A stretch of 64,000 nt of DNA from Tillandsia leiboldiana. Taxonomy: Eukaryota; Streptophyta; Magnoliopsida; Poales; Bromeliaceae. Below, piece by piece: positions 35,323 through 46,000 of the stretch; position 1 is the stretch's first letter; every line of letters starts with the position of its first letter. Both the position numbers and the translations under genes were made by a program. The notes under the pieces were generated by a model, which was given only the letters and a program-made list of their open reading frames with translations, searched no databases and was not told where the DNA came from. The DNA is taken from positions 25,648,825 to 25,712,824 of the forward strand of contig CM055069.1 of assembly GCA_029204045.2 (NCBI GenBank), in the 5' to 3' direction.

Positions 35323-35895
35323 ATGAATTGTGGGTTCTTCAGAGCTTATCTGTCGCCCTCCCCTGCTTCGTTTGCCTACGTGTCCTCTTCTGGGCGCCTC
35401 TGCCCTCCCCTTCTCTCTCGCCCGGGTTCTCCGCGAGACGGCAGAGAGACGGCAGATCGGGTCGGGCAACACGTAGGCGGAGGAGCCGCGGTTCGGACGA
35501 CACGTAGGCGGAGGAGCCGCAGTTTGGACTGCGAAAGAAGTGAGAGAGAGGGAGACCAATCCATGTGCCCGCACATGGGTTCCCTCTCTCTCTCTCTCTC
35601 CCAAACCCTTTCATCTCTTTTCCAATCCATGTGCCCGCACATGGGTTCCCCCTCTCTCTATCTATCTCTCTCGAAGCATCGATCCACCACCTCCGAAGTC
35701 GATCCGAGCCCTTCCACCCTTCCTCCGCCTCCACGGTCGCCTCTCATCTCCATCCCCGATCCCTCCCAGAACCCTAGAGAGGGGCCCTTGAGCGAGCCAC
35801 GCTTCTTCGTCGATCATCCCGCCAAGACCCCCAGATCGGCGCAGAGCACGCCGGGGCGGGGCGGTTCTAGGGGGTTTTTGGGTGCTGAGTGAGTA
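35323..35895 (+). other. GC-rich leader-like segment with short duplications
   Basis: This resembles a 5' untranslated/first-exon region (CT-rich tracts, GC-rich, then a GT-containing transition to AT-rich DNA near 35890). It carries two local duplications: ACACGTAGGCGGAGGAGCCG (35470 and 35500) and CCAATCCATGTGCCCGCACA (35560 and 35623). The open frames differ on both strands and match no family I know. It could be a captured first exon. Confidence 0.3.
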
Positions 35896-36452
35896 TATAA
35901 ACGTTTTGGAATTTATCGAAGGAAAAAAACTTAATGTACAAATCTTAGGTGTAGTAATTTCACAAGTTTGAAACGGGTATCTGAGTTTACAACCTAATGT
36001 TTCATTATCTTTTGTCTTAGAAAATTCTTTTAAATTCTGTTAGAACTAAATGGTTTTTGAAGGAAAAATTATAGATTATTATACGTAGTTTGAATATTCT
36101 TTTTGGTTGTGGAATGTTCCATAAAAAAAAGTTAAGAATGCAGTTAATTTCCGACTGAGAGGTACTGAAATCAAACGTATTGTAGGGTTAAGTAGTAAAT
36201 CAAAATTTTGAAAGTTTAGGTAGCCGGTTTCAGAGTTCAGGACCTCAGATGTCGTCTTAACATCTCTACCTATCTCTTTTAAGTCTAATTCTTCACTAAT
36301 TGGTTATCTAGAAATAGGTTTTTCTTTTTTTTTTTGCCCTCCAATTTAAAAGTCTCTATGGCTCTTTATTTTTTTAAGGTTGTTTAATGTTTATATTTCC
36401 TTTCTTTAATGAAAACCTTGAACCTTATATAGGCACTCTTATGACATGACAG

Positions 36453-36780
36453 ACACGTGGTTGGAATTGATATTGATCCACAATCTCTTGAAATTGCTTC
36501 ACAGAATGCTGAAGAATCGGAGGTATTTACCTCCTACCAGAAAATATGGCTTAAATTACCTTAAGAAGTTTTGGATTTTATTCAGATATTTCTCATTTTT
36601 CAACAAATATTTGGTGATTTCCTCTGTCCTTCGTCGACTAGATTAGTTATATGGACAAGCTTTGCTACAATGTTTTATATCAGATGAACATAGCGTGCAT
36701 CTGTTTTCATATTTAATATCTGTTGATGCAGGTGGGTATAAATTTCATTTGGTCGGACATCAAGAATTTGAAATTGAGAG
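36453..36780 (+). pseudogene. METTL5-type rRNA adenine methyltransferase, two-exon fragment
   Basis: Exon A 36453-36522 reads VVGIDIDPQSLEIAS...NAEESE, between an acceptor (GACAG) and a donor (GAG/GTATTT). Exon B 36732-36780 reads INFIWSDIKNLKLRG, between TGCAG and GAG/GTAAAT. The phases join cleanly. METTL5-family enzymes are SAM-dependent N6-adenine methyltransferases of 18S rRNA. These exons cover the acidic loop after motif I (GIDID) and the next strand. The upstream exon with the GCGCG SAM motif and the downstream exon with the NPPF catalytic motif are absent within several kb. It is a fragment, probably captured by a transposable element, and cannot be functional. Confidence 0.8.
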
Positions 36781-36970
36781 GTAAATCCAGTTCTGATACT
36801 ACTCTTTCGTTCCATTCTTGGATCGCTCTTCTGGTTTTTGTGCCATTACTTGAACATTAATTAAATCAAATACAAGTTTAAAGCACTAAACCTAAAAATT
36901 GCAGAACAGTGATGCAATATTGTTGTAAATATAAGGATGAGAGTCCTTCTCTTTAAATCTGAGGATGTAA

Positions 36971-37243
36971 ATATAATCCTAGCTCTCAGTATGTGCTCAT
37001 TGTTTATAGTCTTCTTTTTTTTTTTTTCAAATTTACTATTCTTTTTTTTTCTTTGATAAAGTATTTGATTCATTTTTTGGTGATTTTGTTGATATCTTAT
37101 AACAATTGATTCATCTGATTGTTTTGAGGATTAATGAGATGAGAGTCCTTCTCTTTAACTTCTACTTAATCAGAAATTTTTTAGGTTAAAAAACTTTTAA
37201 TAACAGGATGGAGGAAAGAAAAGGAACGGAAGAAAAAAAAAAA
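36971..37243 (+). repeat. About 275-bp direct repeat, copy 1
   Basis: Nearly identical to 40051-40331 (one substitution seen, ATAACAA versus ATAGCAA, plus different T-run and A-run lengths). It begins ATATAATCCTAGCTC and ends GGAACGGAAGAAAA followed by an A-run. Confidence 0.9.
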
Positions 37244-40050
37244 GACTTTTTTGGTGTTATCTGTTCTGACTTTTAGGTGTTGTTCATCAACTTTAATTAT
37301 ACTATTATTTAGTTTAATTATACTGTTTTGCTGTTGTCTTGAGGCAAGGCATACTACAGTGTTATATAAAAGTGTGAATACATGTATTTTGAGCAGGGAC
37401 CCGAGCTTCGCCACATCTATCCAAGTGCAATTAGCCATTAGTTATTAGCTATTAGTTATTTCTCCAACAAACCAAGTTTATATGGTCTAGGATATACAAA
37501 ATAGAATGGCCATTGAATAGAACAGGTGACTCAACAACTACTGGAGTTAAATTAAATTTGAAAAGGAAAATGAGATCATATTCAGTCAGTCATAAACCAA
37601 ATAAGCATCTCAATTGAAAAAAGGATGTGTAGGCCACAGGAAATTGCCACATCCTTATAATCATCTTGGTAGCCTGAAAGCAACTGTGATTTCGGCAATA
37701 AATTTACATCCAAAAGAAAATAAGAGAAGACTAGACATGAAACATATGATTGACGAGGCTATGCTGTCAGTACCTTCCTGGAATAATTTAGGCTCATGAA
37801 TGAAACAACCTTTTTGAAATTCTTATAGAACTAGAAAATTATAGAACTAGAAAACATCTTCCCCTCTGAATGTGAGAATGATTATTTAAATAATCTATTT
37901 AAATAGTGCCACAATTCGTGCCAATTGATGGCTTAATGACAACAACTCCGCAAGATAATCAAGATATAGAAGGATACATTTGTATTAGAATAAATATTGT
38001 GATTTTATATCTGTATATAGAATTTTACATTTTCCTTTTATTGGTGAATGATTGATGTTTACTTATTATTATTGATGTCTACCCACTGGGAAGCTGAACC
38101 CCTTCACACCTTCTCTGTACTGTCATTTTATACTTTCTAGCGTTTATTTTTCTCTTTTACATATTTGTTCTCCTGTTGTTTACTTCTTCACTGTAATTGG
38201 CTATGTCATTCATTCACAACTATGCTTCTCCTTTGTTATCTATAGCTATTTTCTAATGGTTTTAATGCTTTGGTTTTGTTTAATTCTTATTTTTAAATTT
38301 TATTCATTTTCTGATATTGGTGGTTTTGATTATATAGGTTACATATTTTCCATTCCTTGCATGTCCGTAAAGGCAATGATGGTAGAAAAGGTGATTTTTT
38401 TTTAAAAAAAATGTCCTTCATATATAAATGTACTTGAATAATATATAGCTGCAAGCCTGCAACTATTAACTTTCGTATTCTACCATACAAATTTAGAGAA
38501 GATACATCTGCCAACCCTTTTTTTTTTTTTTTTTTTTTCCACTGGCGTTTTATTTGATTTATGCTTGAATTTATATAGATATATTGATACATTGATTTTC
38601 CTACAAAAGTTGATCCCCTAATTAAATGTCATCTTTATTAATTAAATATTCTTCAACACTATGCACATTTGGCGGTATTTGATTAATGGGGAAGTCTGAG
38701 CAAAATGGTTTGAGATTAATGCACTTTTTTCAACATTAGTTTTGTATTATTTGTGCTTTTGACATTACCTTTGTGCTTTTCCTGCGCCATTACCAGATTC
38801 ATTTAACTTCAGTTTTGTGTTAAGCAATTTGGTCTGTCAAGCAATTTTTCGCAGTCGTTTCTCATCCTTTGATTAAAGGGTAAAAGAGAATGGCATCACC
38901 AGGACAACTAAATTCTTTTGTCTTCTTGGGCTCAGCCTGTAAGTCCTATTTCTGTTTTTCTGTTCGTCGAAGAATTCTGATATCTATAGGCACATGTTTT
39001 TGTCCATATGAATATATGAAGCTCACATGCTGCTCTTAAATTTCTGCTTTAAGCTGGGCAAAGGATCAACTAATCATGTTTTTTCTGTAAATGGATGGTC
39101 AAATCTACTGATGACAAAGAATGTGTAGGTTGGACTATGATGTTGTTTACGACAAGCTACTTTCAGTAACTTTTGCTTCTATTATTTTCTCAGGTTTTTA
39201 TTGAGCCAAAATTGCTTTATGGTCTTTCCGTGATATCTTTTAGCGAAATTTAAGAATATTACTCCAATGGTTTTAACTTTCTTCTAAACACCGTATAAAG
39301 ATTCTTCTAAATTTTTTTAATGTTAAATTTGAAAAAAAAAAAACTGTTAGAGATAAAAAAAAAAAATCAAAATTTCAAATAATTGGAAGATCCATAAAAT
39401 TACACAAATTAGACTAAGTGAAAGTGTTTTTCCATTATTTAACAGAAAGATTAGGCAGGAATTAAAATTTTCAAAGATTATTTAGTTATTTCAAATCAAG
39501 CCGTTCTCAGGGCTATTCTATACATTTTTGCCCTTAATGTTGAGTACTTTTGCATGTAAATGGTTGCAAATTTCTAAATTTGGTTCAAATTTTCCTTCTT
39601 GGCAGATTGTAGCTGGAGCAGCAGCTTCTCGCAGCTACCCGGCCGTGCTAATAGTGAGCAAGGATTGTTGAATTAACAAGCACATTTGAGGTATTACCAC
39701 GCGTTGGAGGTGGGTTGGAGGTGGTGGTCCTTCTCATTGTTTGTTTCTTGAGTTTTTTCTCTACCTGTTTTGTGCCTTTTGGTCCACTAATTCTGAAACA
39801 TCTGTGTAAGGTCCAACTGAAAGATGGAATGGATTTCTAAATATTGTACAAAAATGAATTAAACAACCAAGTTGCTTATTTCCAACATCGTTTCAGTGTC
39901 CATGTTTTGCTTGGTGCTTTTTCTTTATGTTAAATATTCGTTTTGATTCATCAGTCTTTGTTGAAGATCTTTCAAAAGTGTTAGTATTATGAGTTTAGAA
40001 TATGTTTATAGCAGTAAGCAAATGGGTAAAGGTGAATGCAACATATGATA
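37244..40050. other. AT-rich DNA between direct repeats
   Basis: No confident gene. Exon-like pieces with plausible splice borders are seen at about 37397-37440 and 39606-39690, but I recognise no protein. There are long T-runs at about 38518-38538. Confidence 0.4.
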
Positions 40051-40331
40051 ATATAATCCTAGCTCTCAGTATGTGCTCATTGTTTATAGTCTTCTTTTTT
40101 TTTTTTTTTTTTCAAATTTACTATTCTTTTTTTTTCTTTGATAAAGTATTTGATTCATTTTTTGGTGATTTTGTTGATATCTTATAGCAATTGATTCATC
40201 TGATTGTTTTGAGGATTAATGAGATGAGAGTCCTTCTCTTTAACTTCTACTTAATCAGAAATTTTTTAGGTTAAAAAACTTTTAATAACAGGATGGAGGA
40301 AAGAAAAGGAACGGAAGAAAAAAAAAAAAAA
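40051..40331 (+). repeat. About 275-bp direct repeat, copy 2
   Basis: Second copy of the 36971-37243 sequence in the same orientation, followed by a longer A-run (14) and unrelated DNA. Confidence 0.9.
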
Positions 40332-41601
40332 GGATTAGAGAAAGGCTGAGATGGTTTCGCTCTTCTCCTACTCTGCCAACCCTTTTTAAAAGGTCTCCTC
40401 AAATATCTATTGAATGAATGTTATGCTTCGTTGCTGAATTTCAAGTGTTTGATGAAATGCTTCCTTCTATTATGGACCAAAGGCATCACTGACTGGGGTA
40501 ACCGGTAAGCTTTTCTTCCTTCTAGCAATGTGCAAAGAGAACTCCAAACGAGCACAATTCGTTTTTATTGCCAATTTGAGTTCCCTCGCCTTACATGGAT
40601 TTGAGCTTTTTCCTCTCATTTCTTTTGAATAGATGTAGTAACGTCTAATTGTTTAAAGTTTCTCTCTTAATTTTATCATTTTTTTATACATTCATATATA
40701 CATGTCTAGCACTTCATATTTCCATAAAATGTGATGATGAACATAATGGTGTTTAATTGAAGTAGATCGTGAGTTATTTTTTTAACTTTGAAGTAAATCA
40801 AGTTTGGACTTTGCTCTTTCCTTCTTAGAGTATCACACATACTACAAACTTCACTCTTACTTTTACCAATTTTTTTTATACATTTATTTATGTTTGGCAC
40901 TTTATATTTTCATTTAAAGTGATGATGGATAGAATGGTGTTCAGTTGTAAAGGACAGATGGTGGATTGTTTTCTAACTTTGAGGAAAATCATATATGCAT
41001 GGATTTTGCTCTTCCCTTCTTAGAGTATTATACATATTATAAGTATTTTATGATGAGGCAACTTGCATGCCCTAAGGCTGGGGCAACCATTGCATTCCTT
41101 TCACTCTCAAAAAGATTTCAGCAAAAGAGAAGAAGATCAAAATTTGATTTTCTATGAGGCTAACTCATCAAATATGTATTGTTGGTAGGAATAATCAATG
41201 ACAATATGTTTTTATTTATTTTTTGTTTGTCTAAACATATTTCCTTTTTTTTATGCTTATACTTTCTTTCCATTTCTCTAACTGAACATCCTTTCTTTTT
41301 TTTTGTCATCTTGAATCATTTTACTCTTAGTTCGTCCCATGATTGTAGATGCATGTGCTAAAATAATTGAGCTGCCCAGGTCATTTATTTCTCAGATTGG
41401 GTCGTACAGTTGCTTCTCATAAGTCACACACATAGGGCTAAATTATTTATCTCGCACGCCATTCTTTTGGAAGATAAATAAATATTTTTTTAAGTGAAAC
41501 ATAGTTTAAGTATGCACAATTAAAATATATATAAATTTTTTCTCAAAGTAAATTTTTAATGTGTAAATATAACTTTTAGATATTAGCTTATGTTGTGCCA
41601 A
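40332..41601. other. AT-rich DNA without recognised gene
   Basis: Contains two diverged copies of a roughly 150-bp stretch (around 40690-40820 and 40870-41030, both with ACATTTAT/CACTTCATATTT-like and GTGATGATG words). No coding region can be supported. Confidence 0.4.
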
Positions 41602-41703
41602 GTCGAACAAATTTGCAAGATTAAGTCCTTTTGACATTGAAATCAGTTCAAATGCATTCATTGCTGCTGGTTGTTCTTCATTTTTCTCTGTCACATGGTG
41701 TTC
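41602..41703 (-). pseudogene. CIPK (CBL-interacting protein kinase) NAF-domain exon fragment
   Basis: The minus strand reads GATGCAG/GAACACC (acceptor at 41704), then EHHVTEKNEEQPAAM and NAFELISMSKGLNLANLF. This is the NAF/FISL motif of plant CIPK/SnRK3 kinases, which binds CBL calcium sensors and auto-inhibits the kinase. No clean donor follows LFD, and neither the kinase domain nor the PPI domain is nearby. It is a lone exon fragment 93 bp from the chromovirus insertion, with strand opposite to the METTL5 and ATP synthase fragments. Probably transposon-captured. Confidence 0.8.
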
Positions 41704-41796
41704 CTGCATCAGATAAGACATATTGTAAGTAACCCTCTAGCAGAATCCAAGAGGAAGATTGCATAAGGCATTGGATAATTTTACCTAATATGTACA

Positions 41797-42808
41797 TGTA
41801 ATAACCGCCTATACAGAGTAGGGTAGACTACATATTAGAATAAGCGTGATGAAGCAGGGAAGTGACAGTAGGAAGTAGTTACTCGGAGGAAGAGTACTTA
41901 TCTCTGGGATCTCTTGTGTCAAGCGGGGTAGGAGAAGGCTCTCGTCAGGGTTCCGTCGAAGGGATGGCCTCGAGGAGGGTTGCAGCCTCGGCATCGCACA
42001 GCTACCAAGGTGGAAGGAGGGGCTCTTGCGTAAGGTTCTGTCGAAGAACTCAAGCGCCAGGAGGAGGGAAGCGCCCGAGAGAGCTAGAGGACTCTGGAAG
42101 GTGGTAGTAGGAGGTAGTGGAGGTGCAGTGGGAGACAAGCTTCGGAAGAGTGTAGAAGCTCGACCAAGCGGGTCGGGTGAAGACCCCCAACCCTCAACCG
42201 TTACGCAAAGGAGGAGAAGCCCAAGCCCAGGCGGGATACCAAGGGTGCAGGCTTCGTACTGTGCAACATGAGCAAAGGGAAATCGGGCCCACCGTGACCC
42301 ACTAAGTTTCCTACTATTTTACACCCATACATGTTCCTTAATTACAGATTAGTTCCCCGAAATAGTCCTATAAATACAAGTTGTAACAGAACAATAACTA
42401 ACTTCGGAAATACAGTTACTCGTCTTCTCCAACTTCCTCCTCTCTTTTCTCTCACTCTATCTCCCTCTCTCTCTCTCTTAATCTCTCATTCTCCCACTCT
42501 GCTCCATCTCCTTCAACCTCAGATCCAGATCTGGGCTGGGATTCATTCCGATTAAGCTTCAGATCTTACAAGTTCAGCTAGATCACGCCCCCGCATCATC
42601 ATCGACGCCTTCACGCCTCAGAAATCCCGTTCATCATCGCGTGTGCGCCTCCGATACGGGAATTCATCTCTGTTTCTTCCTCATCGACGCCCTCCAAGCT
42701 CGGTTGGCCGTCCCGAGTGGTTGCAATTCGAGGAAGATCACCATCATCGTCGCCATCCAAGCTCGGTTGGCCGTCCCGAGCGGTTGCGACTCAAGGAAGA
42801 TCATTACA
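41797..42808 (+). repeat. 5' LTR of the young chromovirus
   Basis: 1012 bp. TATA box TATAAATA at 42369-42376. The CT-rich R/U5 region (42425-42500) contains the 2-bp length difference from the 3' LTR. Near its end are two copies of AAGCTCGGTTGGCCGTCCCG (42697 and 42759). Confidence 0.95.
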
Positions 42809-42810
42809 AT

Positions 42811-42822
42811 TGGTATCAGAGC
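42811..42822 (+). other. Primer-binding site, tRNA-iMet
   Basis: TGGTATCAGAGC begins two bases after the 5' LTR, an exact match to the standard plant initiator-Met primer complement. Confidence 0.95.
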
Positions 42823-43088
42823 AGCCCCGATCCGAGGGAGTTGCCGATCACCCTGTTCAACAGAGGGTAGCATCAAGAACCAACAATGGTATTATCTGGA
42901 TTATCGCCACATTGCCACTACTGGAGCAGGTAACTCTCAGTTTCATTACAATTGCTTCATCATCAGGAGCATTTTGATAAAGCATAGAAGTAGTGTTGTA
43001 AGTTGAAGTAAGAGAAGTACTGTGAGTGTTGAACAAAATTGGGAAAAAGAACCAGAACCGGTTCCAATTCCCATCACCTGCGAAATTC

Positions 43089-46000
43089 ATGGCCGAGGGG
43101 ACGAGATTGAAGGATCTCAGCGAGCACATCACAGTTTTGGAAACAAAAGTGCAGAGACTCACTACGGATTATCAGGATAAGGTGGCAGAACTGGCAGTCC
43201 AGATTAAAGAGGTGAGTGAAGTGGAACAGATCCATTTTGAAGCCTTGCAGATAGAGGCTAACCAAAGGCATGAGATGATATTGAGAGACAATGCTACGCG
43301 TCATGAAGAACTGTTAAAATTGATGTCCTCAACTGCGGCCAATGGGCCACACTTTTATCCAGCACCACGAGGGGTCCCCTGTAAAGAAGAAGTTAGTAGC
43401 ATGTTTGGAAGAAATAAAGATACTAAGGGAAAGGGGATATTGCCCATACCTGGCAAAGAATGGGAGCCTGAGAATGAAGGCCAAAGGAGTAGGTGGAATG
43501 GCAAGGTCAACACTCATCCACAGATTCCATACCCAAAACTGGAATTTCCCATTTTTGGGGGTGAGGAACCAAGGGAATGGATTGAACATTGCGAAAATTA
43601 TTTTGAAATCTATCAGATTCCCCCGGAGCAATGGATCAGCATTGCCTCCATGCACATGAGGGGAAGGGCTAGAACTTGGAAGCAAGGTTACTTTATCCAC
43701 AAGCAGGAAGTAAGCTGGGAAGAGTTCAGTGAGGCCATGTACCGTCGGTTTGCACAAGTAGGAGAGAGGTACCTCATACGAGAATTCAACAATCTCAAAC
43801 AGATAGGTACAGTGGAGAGATACCAAGAGCAATTCGAAGAACTGAGAACCCAACTCTTGTGCTACAATCCCCAATTGACGGAAGAACATTTCATATCATG
43901 CTACATAAATGGGTTGAAGGAAGAATTGATACCTTTTTTGGACATTGCACACCCAAATAGCTTATCTGAAGCTTATGAACAAGCGAAGTTACATGAGAGG
44001 GCCCTCATGGTGATTAACAGGAAGCTAAAGGGAAATTTCAGAGGGAACAGTAATCAGTATGTGACAAATACCCAACTCAAGCCAGTACAGTCAGTTATTG
44101 GTCCTAAGAATTACCCAGCTAACCCGCAGAATAATAACAGATCTTTAATAGAACAGAGGAGAGCGGCGGGGCAATGTTTCAAGTGTGGGGAGCGCTATTA
44201 TTCTGGCCATGTATGCTCTAATAAATCAGTTAATGTGTTGCAAGGCTTGGAGGGGGTTCTGGAAGTGTATGATGAAGAGTGCTTACAGGAGGAAGATTAT
44301 GAAGAAGAAGTGGGAAATAATCCCGAAGTTATGTGTGACACTGAGCTGGGAGTGTCTGTGCATGCACTAAGTGGCGAGAGACCCCAAGATACTATTAAGA
44401 TACAAGGGGAGTCGAAGGGGAAAACTTTGACCATACTGGTGGATACAGGGAGTACCCATAGCTTCATGGACTTCCAGACAGCTAAAGACATTAAGGCCAA
44501 CATGGTGGCTGCGACACCTCTGCTGGTTACTGTGGCAAACGGACAGAAGGTGCTAAGCAAATTGCAATGCCCAGGATTTCAGTGGGCCATGCAAGGGCAC
44601 AGCTTCCAGAAGGACCTGAGGGTTATTAGGCTGGATGGGTCAAGTATAGTCCTGGGGATTGATTGGTTGAGGTCGTATGGAAGAGTGGTTTTTGACTTCT
44701 CTCAGGACTCTATCACTATACAGAAGAATGGTAATCCACTGGTACTTAAGGGAATTAGGGAAGAAGCTCAGGTGAGACTGATATCAGCTCAACAATGGTA
44801 CCAGGAACTCCAGTGTGGGGAGTGTTGCATTATAAGCCACTGCCAGTCAGTTGGCCATTCCGAAGATGTACCAGAAGATGATCTTGCCTTGCAAAAGATA
44901 TTGAACCAGTTTGCAGATGTTTTCGAGGCTCCCACTGGATTGCCCCCTCCCAGATCTGTGGATCATAGGATACCACTACAGCCCGGGGCCATTCCAGTGA
45001 AGCTCAGACCTTATCGCCACTCGTTTGAGCAGAAAGGTGAGATAGAAAAACAGGTAGGTGAAATGTTGGATTCTTCTATAATCCAAGCAAGCAACAGTCC
45101 ATTCGCTTCGCCTGTACTGTTAGTTAAAAAGAAGGATGGTAGCTGGCGCATGTGCATTGATTACCGTCAGCTAAACAAGGCTACGATCAAAGATAAATTC
45201 CCGATTCCAATCATCGATGACCTTCTCGATGAATTAGGGGGATCCATTCTCTTTTCTAAATTAGACTTACGATCTGGTTATCACCAGATTAGGGTCTATC
45301 CCGATGACATACCTAAAACTGCTTTTAGGACCCATCAAGGGCATTATGAGTTTAAAGTAATGCCTTTCGGATTAACGAACGCCCCTGCCACTTTCCAATC
45401 ATTGATGAACGCCGTCTTTGCCCCCTATTTGAGGAAGTATGTTCTAGTATTCTTTGACGACATACTAGTCTACAGTAAGAGCTTCAAGGAGCACTTAGAA
45501 CATTTGGGAGTAGTATTGGGGGTAATGAGGCAGAACCAACTGTATGCCAAGAGGAGTAAGTGCACCTTCTACCAGAAACAGGTGGAGTATTTAGGGCACA
45601 TTGTGTCAAAAAAGGGGGTGTCCACAGATCCTGCGAAGATAGAGGCAATGACTAATTGGCCGGCTCCCCGTACCATTAAAGAACTGAGGGGATTTTTGGG
45701 CCTAACGGGGTACTATAGGAAGTTTGTAAAGAATTATGGTTCGATTAGCAAACCCCTCACGGAGTTGCTAAAAAAAGATCAATTTGGGTGGACAGGAGAG
45801 GCTCAGATAGCCTCTGGGGTTCTTAAAAGAGCTATGACTGAGGCTCCGGTGCTGAGATTGCCAAATTTTGAAGAGCCTTTTGTATTGGAAGTGGATGCCA
45901 GTGGAGATGGCATTGGTGCTGTCCTCTCTCAAGAGGGGCGTCCCATAGCTTACCTCAGCAAGGCAATCAAGGGAAAGAACATGGCCCTCTCTACTTATGA

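Noticed and set aside
35323..35892. 189-codon frame as a host gene first exon
   Set aside because: Low-complexity Ser/Pro/Arg content, an equally long frame on the other strand, and no match to a known family. Kept only as a leader-like segment.
42811..42822. tRNA-Met-like sequence
   Set aside because: Only the 12-base primer complement is present, placed next to an LTR. It is a PBS, not a tRNA gene.
43026..43088. Upstream in-frame ATG as the chromovirus start
   Set aside because: It adds a basic 21-residue stretch unlike known gag starts; ATG 43089 is preferred, although the upstream start cannot be excluded.
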